From Pyrrhoderma lamaoense (taxonomy: Eukaryota > Basidiomycota > Agaricomycetes > Hymenochaetales > Hymenochaetaceae), in contig NBAZ01000002.1 of assembly GCA_002794735.1 (NCBI GenBank), positions 2,232,001 through 2,296,000 of the forward strand: 64,000 nucleotides of DNA. Direction: 5' to 3'. The notes beneath the pieces are model-generated. The model was not told the origin of the DNA. It searched no databases and was given only the letters and a program-made list of their open reading frames with translations. The position numbers and the translations under genes are program-made. Numbering within the stretch: the first letter of the stretch is position 1; the number at the start of each line of letters is the position of its first letter. Shown one piece after another: positions 39,344 to 50,670 of the stretch.

Positions 39344-41987
39344 TGGTGAGCTATAACGAAGTAGTAAAAGATGAAAGAGTCAAAAAGGATTGATACTTAC
39401 GCTGAAGAAAGGCACCGGATTACCAGTATAACAAAGTAACCTGTGCTGCTAAATTTGATTGTTCCCACGTGGGATGATAATTGTATATTTATACACAATT
39501 TCTTTCTAGAAAGAAAAGAAGAACATCCTATTCTAATATTATAAAGCAAATTCTTTGTTCTCCCGGCTCGCAGACTTTACTCGGCTCTTGTTTATATTTT
39601 ATTCTGACAAAAGAAAATGAAAGATTTGTCTTTTACCAGCCTTTATATGTTTTAAGAAACAATTTAAAACAAACAGACAGTAAGATAAGTTATAGCCTGA
39701 CACTCTCTATAAGAAGTGGCTGATTGATATTTGTCCTCATATAAGAAGAAGCATGTTATCGATGGCCTATTATATATCATACACAGCCTACATACAAAAG
39801 AAAATCTAATAAATGACTCACCGTGAGTATTGTGTATTGATATATGGATATGATACTAGTATAGTGTATTACTGTAACGATAGATTCATTTAAAGAGAAG
39901 CATGCATGAAAAAATCAATTCGTTTCGCCTTGCCTTTTTGTGAGATATAATTTCTAAATGCTCAAATGAGCGAAAGCTAGTGTTGTTAACAACGTTAGTG
40001 ATAAGTAGATCCATGCATATATATTCATTATTAATGACTTTAGATTTTGTAGCAGTTCTAAGACTTGGGTTTACAAAATTATTCTAGTGGATAAACGTTG
40101 TCTCACCCTAGTTGCAAGTGAAATTGTTAATGAAAACGATCATGAAAGTATGGAATATTGAAAACAAATATGATGAAAATTGGATCACGGAATCGCAACA
40201 TATTGTGTTAGGACGGGTTGACGAAAGAACAAAGGACTAAGGGATCTTGTTGATGACTTCAGGAAGATACTTGTACTGGTACACGTATAACGTAGTCATC
40301 AATACTGAAAGCAAACTTGTTTGTTGGTAGCCAGACAAGGACGTAGTTAGTACCCGTATATAATGCTTGTTATCCCCTGTTCTTTTTGTGAGTACTAGCT
40401 TGTTGATAAAACCATCAAATTCAACGCGGATCACCAGCATATCACATTATGTCATCGTTATTATTTATTTGATACAGGCTTCTTTGTTTCATCCCGTAAA
40501 CATACTTGTGATCGAGCCCTCACCAAAGAAGGCCGGAATCCCTGTAGTGTATTCAACTTCTGTAGTTAGATTCTCCGAGTTAGTAGTCGTAAAGTAAATA
40601 ACAGATTAGTGTTTCTATCGATTTAAGTCCTTTTCAGAAAGACGAGTAATCAAGGGCATTTGTTCGTGCATTGTTTCGACCTTTTGCTTGAGTCCTAATA
40701 TGACCATGTCTATCCATGTTTCGCTGTTTGTGCATGGATATTTGGAAATCTTTCTCTTGTTTATGTACACCCTTTCCTTCAAATCCCTACAAATATAGCA
40801 AAGGTCTATCAGGAAAATTATTTCTTGTGATTTGGATAGAAATTGATGTTCATTCAGGTCAGTGAAACAGTTCTTTTGGCCTTGAAGTATGCCGGAGGAC
40901 CACTGCTCAGTCAGTCGAAGTTGAGGATATGCATGTGTCTTCGTCGACCATTGCGTCACATGTGCATGCCGTTATCGCATCATTTCAACTCTTGTTCGCT
41001 TCCATGGCAAGTATGAGTTCTTCTATGACTTTATCATTATGTATTGCGAACAGATTTCGTTCGAACCCCGTTTGATAAGGGTACTCCGTCTCATCCATGT
41101 ACCGCAACACCAGACCTAGTAAGTATAGTAGAACTGGCAGATATCCTCTACTCTAGCCATAAGTAGGTGACCTGTCTAGGTGCAGATAGTTATTTATGTT
41201 AGATAGAAGATGTTTTTGAGTGTATATGGGGTATCCTTGAGATGGACCTCGTAGATGCATAAAATTCTCGATACCAACCTGAGAGACAACTTATCTCTGA
41301 TTATTAAATACCTTCACCCGTGGCGGAGAATTTGATAGCGATATGATGTGTATTAGTATCGAATGATGCTCTTCGCTCGGGCGCAATATGTTTAGTTCAC
41401 CGCGTGAGATCTGATCGCGTTGCTTTTATTCTTGTTCTCTTGTTTTTTTCGATAAGGATTCTCCATACTTAAAATTTCTTTTGAGTCCGTGGATTAGGTT
41501 GAGGAATAACAGATCTTCTTTACTGCAGTGAAAGATATTGCATAACAGCGATGAGATTCTCTCTCGGGAACCTCGGCAGTTCTACCTGATTGTAGTATAA
41601 GTATATAGAGACTTGATATATACGACGATTGAAAAGAAGAACGAGGGAGGGAGGGATCGGAGTTGGGGGAAAAGGAGAAAATGTGAAGCAAATATCTCAA
41701 GTGGGTTTTTATCCAGCCCCGGCACCGTGTGACGTGCATCGACGTGCATCAAATTTAAAATACGAGGACTAAAAAGGTTAAAGGTTTAACCTAGACTTGA
41801 ACAATAGTGAGCAGTGTTATTGTCTCCTAGACCAGGTATATGCCAGTAACTGACAAACTACGTCAGGCTCGTATCTTGAGCACTCTGAATGATTTTATGA
41901 GTCCATTTCAACATTTTCGAATAGAGGTTTGATGGATCAATAAAACATCCTCTACTGAGGTTAGTGTTCATGCTGGTTTCTACTGCT
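39344..41987. other. Mostly non-coding AT-rich stretch
   Basis: Over 2.6 kb between the phosphatase start and the RPC53 stop. Apart from the doubtful minus-strand frames at 40237-40959, I see no gene, RNA or repeat. It includes the phosphatase promoter. Confidence 0.5.
40237..40959 (-). CDS. Possible orphan gene or relic, unknown product
   Basis: Two protein-like minus-strand frames lie 175 bp apart. The first (40615-40959) includes KSQEIIFLIDLCYICRDLKE and SETWIDMVILGLKQK and looks helical; the second (40237-40440) begins LVIRVEFDGFINKLVLTKR. A third short stretch between them (LTTEVEYTTGIPAFFGEG) would be in a plausible exon followed by a GTATGT donor, but I find no acceptor joining it to the last frame. 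No family is recognised. It could be one multi-exon gene with a sequence error, a decayed gene, or chance. Confidence 0.25.
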
Positions 41988-43699
41988 TTACACGGTTCTT
42001 TTTTTCTTCACTGCTGGCTTCTCCTTCTCCTTCCCCTTCCCCTTTACATTTGACTTCTCAACTATGGGATTCGTAACGACATCAACCGGATCAATATCCA
42101 TCTTTTCAGCTTCTCTCTTCGCGACCTCCTCTAAATCTGCCTTCTCTAAAGCTTCAAGGAGAGCGTCTATATTGGGCGAGATGTTAAATCTCCGATTTAC
42201 TTCCCGAGAACACATAGCTGTTTCTTCTCGCTATCAACGAATATTGCATGCTGGAGAAATGAAGGTTGAGTAGCCGCAGTTACCTATTAGAAGATATGAG
42301 TAGATGTCAGACCACAATTTCAATATCAACCAATATGAACTAGAGCTCACGTCAAGCAGAATACCACCCTCTAGACGCATTCGAACGGTTCCACTCTGGT
42401 GAATCTCTAGTTGACCAATGACGCCGTCTATTGGAGTATCGGCTTCTTTCTTTTCTTCGGTAGGTATGGGTGCATTTGAACCTGCTCCGGGGGGCTTAAC
42501 ATCGGCCGCAAATGTTACTGCTTTTTTCCCCTTGTCTGGACTTATAGGGGACTCCATACTTTCGTCATTCACTTGTCGTGGTTGGGAAGCAGCGGGAGCG
42601 GAAAACATTGGAAAAGGTTCAGGGAATTGGAAGAAGTAGAGCTTTTCTTGTCGTATATTAAGATCCTGTAATTAGCCAGACATTAAGATGTTGTTGATCT
42701 GAGTGAAAAGATAGTGTTTACTTACAGTATCAACCATTTCTTCTTCCTGTAAAGCGAAATCATTTATGATATCCTCCAGCTCTTCCTCTTCTTCGCTTTC
42801 CGAAAGATCAAGTGCGTTCGCATCATCAATTTGGTCAGCTACTTCAGGAGTATTAATATCGAGTTCTTCGGGCTCAGCTATAATGTGACGGAAACTCGGG
42901 TTACTCGACGAAGATTTCATTACATCTCAAGACGAGCCATACCTTTCACCTTTCCTTTCCCTCTACCAGCATCCGGCTCTTTTTTATTTTCTTCTTCTTG
43001 TCGGCATTTTTTTCCTTCACTAAGCTCTCTGGTGCCATCCAGTCCATTCTCCTGACATCATCAATATCAATAATTTCGACTCCATCATCAGGGTCTGAAT
43101 ATGCATCCTCGTCTTGTATTTTAATATCCTCATTTCGAGATTCGCGTTTTAAGGAAGCGGTTGTTGAGCTTGTAAGCCCTGCACTAAGTCCGGATTTAGA
43201 GCCTCCAGGAACGATTGGCACGATTGGTGTAAAGTTGGAACGAGGGACGGAACGTCGACCTGATTTCCCTGCCATCGCGGGACCTAAGGCGAATGGGCCA
43301 CTGGCAACCATCTCCTGAAGGGGCCGAGGTGGTGCATTTCCTCTTCCCTGACCCCTCCCAAGACCCCTCCCCTTCCTCTCCCTCTAGCAGATTCTCCAGA
43401 TGGCTCGGCCTTAGGTTCCTTATACGTTCAAGATTAAGAAAAATCCTATCGACAGATAACCAATAGTCAATTACGCACTGGTTTTGGATCCCTGATTATT
43501 CATAAGTTATACATTTATAAAGCTTGAGGCTTAACTAGGAACTAAAATGTATCGGGTACGCACTCCTTCTTTCTGCGGACGGGTAACGTCGGCACGAACT
43601 TCATCTTTGCTGAACCCCGCGGGTTGTAGTCGCGAGGTTTCCAATAGCTTTTGACGGCAACGCATTCTTTCCTATCCCAGATCCTGAAGGCTCAGACAT
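41988..43699 (-). CDS. RPC53: RNA polymerase III subunit RPC53 (POLR3D), three apparent frame lesions
   Basis: Pol III-specific subunit that pairs with RPC37 in the TFIIF-like module for termination and reinitiation. The N-terminus MSEPSGSGIGKNALPSKAIG leads to KMKFVPTLPVRRKKE, a 13-nt exon (43479-43491), an RG-rich segment and VASGPFALGPAMAGKSGRR. Long acidic linkers follow. The conserved C-terminal domain shows DGVIGQLEIHQSGTVRMRL, GGILLDVTAATQPSFLQHA and LCVLGEVNRRFNISPNIDAL, ending in a Lys-rich tail. Three frame breaks are each cured by one extra base: in an A-run at 43606-43608, a G-run at 43364-43372 and a G-run at 42203-42205. The second could alternatively be a 50-nt intron with a poor GTCTTG donor. 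The third interrupts the most conserved part and has no splicing explanation. Confidence 0.9.
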
Positions 43700-43946
43700 T
43701 TTTATAGGTTAAATGGGATTCCGGATCTTATGAGGTTGGTGAAATTGAGTTCTTATTGTGCATATAGAAGACTATAAATTTGCCACTACATTATGTAATC
43801 TACTAATTTGAACTGGGAGTAGTTTGAACTATTTGAATTGATTACTGCGATTAACTATTACAGTAGTTACATATAGCATCAATAATATCTCATATGTAAC
43901 TAATTGATTGGCTCAAACTTGTACTCCTTTCATCACTTGTCTCAAT

Positions 43947-45188
43947 ATGTCTGAACCAGAGCATTTTGTATGTTCCTACCTCTTCATACTGTCAATTTGA
44001 GAGTTAAGTTACCATTCATAAAGCGGGTCACCTACAATGAGGTGCATAACATCATCAAAGATGCCTCAAAGAAAATTGCTACATGGAAGCCTGACATTCT
44101 TGTAGCCATCGGTTAGTGCATATCAGATCTTTAATTGTTTTCACTCAGAAACCTTGAGCTTATACTTTACTTAGGCGGAGGGTCAGTCAAGATTTTCTAT
44201 ACTTCAAATAACCAAAGTAGAAAAGATGAACAAAGATAACACGCACGCATACATGTAGTGGCTTCTTCCCCGCGCGAGTGCTGGTTAGTTGTTCCTATTT
44301 TTCCGATAACACAATAATACAACCGGTATTCAAGCTTGAACATCTTCTCTCAGCGCACCTTTCTTAAAGATCCCCAAACCAGGAAAAATATCCCAATATA
44401 TGCTATCGGTCTGTCACTCTATGAGTCACTTCCTGGTACAACAGCCGAGCAAGTTGGGAATGAAGTGATAAGGACCCAATGGCTGTGAGTGAATCGTAAA
44501 ATCGTTACTTTTGAAGCATCGATGCTTAAGGCGCCGGTGCTGATCCGAATTGTAACGCAGGGGTCCCGAAGGAGCCAAGGTACTCGTTGGACGCCGTTGT
44601 CTCATTGTTGTGAGTAACTATAGCCCCTTGATATAATCCTTCAGATAATTTACAAGTAAATATAGGACGAAGTCGATGATTCCCGCAAAACACTACAGTC
44701 AGTATTTCTGAGGTCTTGTTTTTATCTGAATCCACTCATTTTCCCTCCAGTTATGCAGTAAAGGAACTGAAAGCGGATGTTGAGAAGGAAATACAAAGTC
44801 TCCCAGAAGATCAACGTGCTGCTGCTCACACTGAGTTCGCTGTATTCGTTGTACACAACAAGTTAAAGGAAAAGGCGGCAGAGCTACCTGCCGACCTGCC
44901 GTGAGTGAAGTGTATATTATAACGCTTGCTGTACTAATCATGAGTACGCGCCCTTTAGCTACTTCCCAGGACAGGAAGTCCCAGACTATTGGTGAGAAAA
45001 ATTGGACTATGCATGTTTAAATTGACACTCATTGATTGCATAGGTTGGATTACCCTTGGGAAATGGAGTGAGTTATTCGTCTCACGAATATCGGTCTTGT
45101 TACCGACTAATTATCCTACAGTAATATTGAAGAGCACGACCGCTTGGCGGCCGAGGACAGGAAAAAGAGGGCTTTAAAGAGTGAATGA
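43947..45188 (+). CDS. XPT1: Xanthine(-guanine) phosphoribosyltransferase
   Basis: Purine salvage enzyme that transfers phosphoribose from PRPP to xanthine and related bases. Exon 1 (43947-43967) encodes MSEPEHF; later exons give RVTYNEVHNIIKDASKK, PDILVAIGGGGFFPARVL, FLKDPQTRKNIPIYAIGLSL, NEVIRTQWL, LVGRRCLIVDEVDDSRKTLH (the PRPP-loop region), FAVFVVHNKLKEKAA, PYFPGQEVPDYWLDYPWEME and the C-terminal EEHDRLAAEDRKKRALKSE. About nine exons stay in frame throughout. The exon after TQWL starts at 44561, not at an earlier AG, and this choice removes an apparent frameshift. The gene is divergent from RPC53 with under 250 bp between the starts. Confidence 0.92.
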
Positions 45189-45710
45189 TTTAATTACAAT
45201 GGATCAATGTGTATGAGTTGTACTGTACATGTACAAATTCGAGTAGATTGTATAAAGAAAGATGATTGGGTGTACAAACAAGCGTGTGTGACTTGATTGG
45301 CTACGGGACATGGTACATCACGGCTAAACACAAAATGAAGAACTCACGCACGCCAGTTTAGCGGTCTTAAGCCAAAGCTCACACCTCACCCCTTCATACC
45401 CTCTCGGGTCACATTTCTCCAAGTCTCGCTACAGGTCGTCGACGTCGACGAGTACAGGGGAGGATTACGACCAATAGACTTCTAACTGTCATATTGTGCC
45501 TTTTTTTCTCGTTCCGGCCGTCGGTCTTTGGGTCATTTCTGTCTCAGCGCGTGTAATTGTACATCGTGTTTAGTCCAACCTTCTGTTCTTGACTTTGTGT
45601 CTCTTTTTCGACATATCTGATCACTCCTCCGCCGTCTCTAGTCCAAGTCTGGTTCTGACGTCTAGTCTTTGCACGAGCGCGTGTTGTTTCTTGCCTTTCA
45701 AAGCTTGTAC
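45189..45710. other. XPT1 3' end and mitoferrin promoter
   Basis: Spacer between two plus-strand genes. The right half is pyrimidine-rich, as expected of a promoter and 5' untranslated region. No gene seen. Confidence 0.5.
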
Positions 45711-45725
45711 CTTTATCAGATAAAG
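45711..45725 (+). promoter_or_regulatory. Perfect palindrome of two GATA sites before the mitoferrin ATG
   Basis: CTTTATCAGATAAAG is a perfect inverted repeat of GATAAAG around one central A. It ends 10 nt before the mitoferrin start codon. Fungal iron-regulatory GATA factors (Cir1/Sfu1/SreA type) bind GATA sites near iron genes. Its position within the likely 5' leader means that binding is only a guess. Confidence 0.35.
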
Positions 45726-45735
45726 ATTTTGGCTT

Positions 45736-47058
45736 ATGGCCGAAGAGGAGATCGAATATGAGGGATTGTCCTCCGACGCTGGTTTCGCAGTACGTTCATA
45801 TCTATCTCTTTGGTTCTTAGATAGGTATACTTACACGGTGCTTTGATGTTTTAAACTAGGTTAATATGGCTGCAGGTGCCCTCGTGAGTTGAAGTCAACG
45901 ATAACATATATTTTCATCCTTTGAAAATGCTTTTTCATTCCCAAACTACTTCATGTAGGCAGGAATCACAGAACATGCAGTCATGTACCCTGTAGATAGT
46001 ATCAAGGTGCGTCCTTATCATGACCTCTGTTTTCTCGTCTCTCATATACATATTATACCTCCCATTTGCTATAAAAAACCCTTTTTACTCAATACAGACT
46101 CGAATGCAAGTATTTGCAACGAATCAAGCTGCTATCTATTCAGGTGTAGGGAATGCGTTTTCGCGAATAGCATCGACCGAGGGCTTGCGAACACTATGGA
46201 GAGGTGTGAATTCTGTCATTCTTGGTGCAGGTCCAGCACACGCCGTACATTTCGGTATGTACGAGGCTGTGAAGGAGCTCACAGGGGGCAATAGGGGAGG
46301 GAATCAATTTTTGTCTACTTGTGAGTAATATGTCTCCCCTCAAATTCGTTTCATGTATTTTTAGATTGTTAATGTTTTGTTGTCACTGTATATGTTAACA
46401 GCGATAGCTGGTGCTGCGGCTACAATTGCTAGTGATGCCCTAATGAACCCGTTTGATGGTAAGTGCACATTTAACTTACTTTGAAAGGTATACATTGACA
46501 ATATATATATAGTCGTTAAACAACGGATGCAAATGCACGGCTCTGAATTTCGATCTGTGTTCAGATGTGCACGAACAGTTTTTCAAAACGAGGGACTGGC
46601 CGCATTTTACATTTCCTACCCAACGACGCTCACTATGACAGTACCTTTTACGGCGGCACAATTTACGGTATATGAATATGTCAAGCGGATATCGAATCCC
46701 CGAAACGAATACTCGCCTTTATCGCATATGATATCAGGTGGTGTGGCTGGCGCTGTTGCTGCTGGGCTGACAACACCATTGGATGTGGCTAAGACTTTAT
46801 TGCAAACTCGGGGGACATCTTCAGACCCAGAGATCAGAAAAGCAAAGGGGATGGTTGATGCATTGAGGATTATCTTTCAAAGGGACGGTATGAGGGGTTT
46901 CACAAGGGGGCTGACACCGCGAGTGTTGACTCATGTACCAAGTAATGCCCTTTGTTGGCTCTCGTATGAGTTCTTCAGTGAGTCATCTACACTTTTCCAG
47001 GCTTGGGAACATGTCTGACAAAGCTCCTTACATCGCAGAGGCGGCTATCCGCGAGTAA
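45736..47058 (+). CDS. MRS4: Mitochondrial iron carrier (mitoferrin, MRS3/MRS4)
   Basis: Inner-membrane carrier supplying iron for Fe-S cluster and haem synthesis. Seven short exons run in frame from MAEEEIEYEGLSSDAGFAVN to SYEFFKAAIRE. The three carrier repeats each show the signature: PVDSIKTRMQV, PFDVVKQRMQM and PLDVAKTLLQTRG. Other mitoferrin features are AAGALAGITEHAVMYPVDS, SVILGAGPAHAVHFGMYEA, FYISYPTTLTMTVPFTAAQF and RVLTHVPSNALCWLSYEFF. About 290 residues matches the family. The last exon (AAIRE) lies after a short intron, so the final open frame reading SESSTLFQAW is intron. The upstream GATA palindrome hints at iron regulation. No lesion seen. Confidence 0.94.
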
Positions 47059-47405
47059 GAGTAACTCAATACTCGTCAATAACACATCTCTATCCTACCA
47101 TCACCGATCTCCACTTAGCTCTTTCACCTTCTTGACAGTCTACCCTCACGATACGTTATATTATTGCAACCTTAATATTAATGTACTAGATAGTACCAAA
47201 ATTATATGCATGCAGTCTTAAAAATCATCATGATATAATAATTATTATTGAAGGATGTAGATTGTAATCTGGTAGAGTCATAGATGATTTGATGCTTGAA
47301 CACAGATGTAATGATATGCCGTCATCATGTGATCGAGTGAGCCTAAATTTCTGGTCCGGTCAGTTTCCTACATGTAGCCCATTCAAAGCTAACCTCAATC
47401 TTAAT
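47059..47405. other. Spacer between mitoferrin and RPC34
   Basis: AT-rich sequence with runs of TAATAATTATTA; no coding signal seen. Confidence 0.5.
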
Positions 47406-49271
47406 ATGAGTACAAAGGGGAGGAAACTCAATGCTTTGGAACAAAAAATTCACCAGGCGGCGTTGTCTGCCTCTGATATGGTATGTGTCTTCGACGTACG
47501 TCTAGTTATAGATGGCACACTAATGGCAGCAATGTTATTTTTCCGAACGCTACTAACATGCTTCTGGTTGTCTATGTTTTGCATTTGAGCAGTCGATATC
47601 ACAAAAGCAAGTCGACATACTTGAGGTAGATCCTTTAAAGCGAACGGAGAGTCTGAATTTCCTTCTTGGGGCGGTGAGCGTTTATCTTCATGTTTTGTCC
47701 ATAGTTCTGAGCTCTGACAGGCACTTGACATGTTTCGCTTGTTCTCTCCTTCGTTTATTATGAAACGACAATGATGCTCGTGTAATATATCTGCTGAATA
47801 GGGCCTGCTAAAAATACGTACGGATGGGAAAGGAGGTATCTCATACAGAGCAGTTGGAAAGAAAGAAGTGGAAATGTATGTCAATGTCCCTTTCAATTCC
47901 AGCAAATAATTTATCAATATTTGCTATTATAAAGCAAAAGAGACCTAACTGCTGAGGAAGGCCTGGTATTAACTCATATCCAAGCCTCGTCAAACGAAGG
48001 TTTGTTTCAAGTTATGTTTGTATTGCTCAAGAGCACCCTATCTGACTATGGAACAAATTCAAGGAATCTGGACGAAACACCTAAAAGTCAAGACAGAGTT
48101 GCATCAAACGGTTATAGATAGATGTCTTAAATCTCTTGTACAAAAACAACTGATTAAAGCCATTAAGAATGTTAAAGTACGCCACTTCCATCATCTAGTG
48201 AACAGACTGATATCCTGATACTTTGAATATAAAGTACCCAACTAGAAAAATATATATGCTCTCACACTTAGAACCTTCATCTGCTATCACTGGTGGCCCC
48301 TGGTACACCGACAATGAGCTCGATACTGAATTTATCAAGCAATTAATGGATGTATGCTTAGGTTTCATCCGAAAAATGGTGTGCTGTCCCACTGTACAAG
48401 CTCTCTCAGCTATACATATATTTATCCGTTTACCTCTTTTATTATAGAGCTTTCCCAATTCCAAATCAAAGCCCCAATCTCTCTATCCTCTATCATCAGC
48501 TCCAAAATATCCAACTGCAGAACAGATCAAGTCAGTTGTTATGAAGGCTGGTATCACAGACACAGCCTTAACTGTAGAGCACATCGAGATGTTACTTAAC
48601 GTATTAATCACAGACGGTGAAATCGAAAAAGTAAGGGGAAATACTTTTCATTATAAGCCCACATCAAGCCTCACTTTTTGAAATATCACACAGATACCAG
48701 CTTTTGGAGCAGCCCTTTGGGAAGCAAGCGTTATGGCAGATAACCCAGATAGTGAGGAAGAGGATTCAAGAAAAAGGAAACAGAAGAAGCGAGAGAAGCG
48801 AGAGGCAAAGCGGAAAAGAGAGGAGCTCTCAAGTCTTTCATCAGGTTCTGGTTCAGAAAGTGATAGTAATTCAAAAAAGAAGAAAAGGAGAAAGAAGAGG
48901 AGTAAATCAAAACACGCATCGAGTAGTGATGAGAGTGATAGTAACTCAGAAGAGAGCGAGGATGAACGAAGAAGTGCGTTATTTCTCTTGACTCTTGTCT
49001 CAATTATTTCTGGAATTCCCATCTGAACTTTCGTTGTAAATGACTAGAACCACGCAATGGAGCGATAATCATGGATTCGGATGACTTTGACTTAGGTGGA
49101 ACTTATGTCTACCGTGCTATTCGACAGGAGCGCATTGATTTAGGCTGGTCACAAGCACCATGTTCAGCATGCCCTCAATTTGACTTTTGCAAGGACAAGG
49201 GCCCGGTAAATCCTGGTGAATGCGAGTATTATGGACAATGGCTTAAAAGTGAAGACACATCACTAGAATGA
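47406..49271 (+). CDS. RPC34: RNA polymerase III subunit RPC34 (POLR3F)
   Basis: Winged-helix subunit of the RPC82/34/31 subcomplex, which opens the promoter with TFIIIB. Nine exons remain in frame from MSTKGRKLNALEQKIHQAAL. Winged-helix blocks: VDPLKRTESLNFLLGAGLLK, IWTKHLKVKTELHQTVIDRC, KYPTRKIYMLSHLEPSSAIT and GGPWYTDNELDTEFI, then ITDTALTVEHIEMLLNVLI. The C-terminus MDSDDFDLGGTYVYRAIRQE ends in the Fe-S cysteine set C-x2-C-x5-C-x10-C (CSACPQFDFC...GEC). Between the winged helices and this tail sits an insert of about 80 residues rich in Lys/Arg and Ser/Glu/Asp (48735-48970), absent from yeast and human proteins as far as I recall. RPC53 lies 3.7 kb away on the other strand. Confidence 0.94.
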
Positions 49272-49627
49272 GAGGTATCTCTAGTTCCTGATTTGTGGAC
49301 TAAAGTCGAAAGAAGAAGAAAAAGTGTATAGTTTGTATGAATAGTAAGTTATATTTGTTAATCTTATCTTACATAGTAGGTTCGACTTGCAATAGGACAC
49401 CGTTATATGCATATTTATGGTCCTTACAAGATCGGAAGATTACCATGATGTTGACAGGGAAGTTGATAGTTTCCTCTTTGAGTTCTAACCTGAAAAGTAT
49501 GATTTCACAAGCATAATGATTGCCATACACGTATTGTCATGTCATCGCAGTATAGAAGAACAGATTTATAATAAGAAAGGAGGGAACAGCATGCTATACA
49601 TGGTTATACATATAAGCCAAAGGAAAC
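49272..49627. other. Convergent spacer between RPC34 and the eL33 gene
   Basis: Short convergent 3' region, AT-rich, with no gene or RNA recognised. Confidence 0.5.
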
Positions 49628-50259
49628 TCAGATGGTCGAAGGATAGAGCATCTAGAAATTGAAGGATGAATATACTTGAAAAAGAGATACAGCTATGAAA
49701 TGATTATGGAGACTTACAATGCGAACTGTTGCACCGAAAGCATGCGGGGGATGTTCGAGCTGAATTTTGATTTTACGACACCAGAGTTTCCGTGTGGGCG
49801 GGTGATGCGTCTGTAGATCGTGTTGATTAAATTTAGCACTCGTTAAACGGTATTAGATGCAAAGTAAGTTGGCTTGCTTACCCCAGATAACTCGGACCTT
49901 GGATCCGTTAATCTCCCGCTTAGCACGGTAGACGTATGCTACTCTCTTTCCAAGGTAGAATTGTGCCTCCTCTTTAGTAGAAACACCTTCGATCTGTACG
50001 AGGGAAGTGTTGGGGCGGGTGTTGCGCTTTGCCCGCTTGTGCGATAAGACACGGCCCTTTGAGTACAACCTATTTGTTATACTAGTAAGTAACTTGCAGA
50101 AACCGCCATTGACGCCTGATTTTTTCCCAATAATCTCAATGCCTCGACCTTCCCAAAGGACCATATACTTTATAACTCCAGCTTCCGCAACCAGAGAAGT
50201 TTACCAAGCGACATGATAGCAATTATACTTAAAACTTGTACACACCTAGTGGAGCCCAT
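49628..50259 (-). CDS. RPL33: 60S ribosomal protein eL33 (RPL33/RPL35A), two apparent frame lesions
   Basis: Large-subunit ribosomal protein. Exons are 50246-50259 (14 nt, MGSTR), 49882-50069, 49718-49810 and 49628-49651 (MLYPSTI). Conserved blocks: [70 protein letters not shown] and [10 protein letters not shown]. Exon 2 ends TGGG and exon 3 continues one base out of frame, cured by one more G at 49881-49884. Exon 3 also needs one more C in the run at 49746-49750 to read NIPPHAFG. Because eL33 is essential and this looks like the only copy in the window, both are almost certainly assembly errors. Intron 1 (176 nt) is longer than usual; I see no clear snoRNA boxes in it. It is divergent from ARG7. 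Confidence 0.93.
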
Positions 50260-50663
50260 TTTTTTCAGTCTAAAGACAAGAACAAAGTTGTATTAAGTCT
50301 AAAATTTGTATAAACGTCTCTTTTACTCACCTTGAGGAATGTCGGGTTGTTTCTACGACTTTAGACCAGTGACATACACTAGATCGTGGATCACGCATTC
50401 TAAACTATATAGCACCTGTCACGTGACAAGAATTCAATCAAACTCTTCAAGTTCGGAGATTCTTACTTGTAGCACTTTGTAACTTCATATACTTTATAAA
50501 AAATCAGCCCCATCATGGATCATCAATCAGGAAAACCCGCTACTTCGGCCAAGTGTCATCTTACATGTATAACATCCCCGTAAATTATCTTTGAGGAAGC
50601 TTCCAGTTTCGGCATTTAAGGAATGTATTCCTTATTGCTTTCCTTTTTGAGTAGTTAGATTTG

Positions 50664-50670
50664 TGACTCA
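50664..50670 (+). promoter_or_regulatory. Gcn4-type site (TGACTCA) upstream of ARG7
   Basis: A perfect TGACTCA heptamer lies about 240 bp upstream of the ARG7 start in the divergent spacer shared with RPL33. Gcn4/CPC1-type bZIP factors bind this sequence to induce amino acid biosynthesis genes, so the placement makes sense. One heptamer can also occur by chance. Confidence 0.4.

Noticed and set aside
41045..41065. GTTCGAACCCC, resembling a tRNA T-arm.
   Set aside because: No box A, acceptor stem or cloverleaf can be drawn around it on either strand.
43310..43370. A 50-nt GTCTTG...CAG intron in RPC53 as an alternative to a missing G.
   Set aside because: It is in phase, but the donor is poor and the sequence reads as an RG-rich coding stretch with one extra base; kept only as a second option.
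44485..44600. An apparent frameshift in XPT1 when the exon after TQWL is started at the AG near 44530.
   Set aside because: Using the acceptor ending at 44560 gives TQWLGPEGAKVLVGRRCLIV in perfect frame, with a CTGAT branch-like sequence in the intron.
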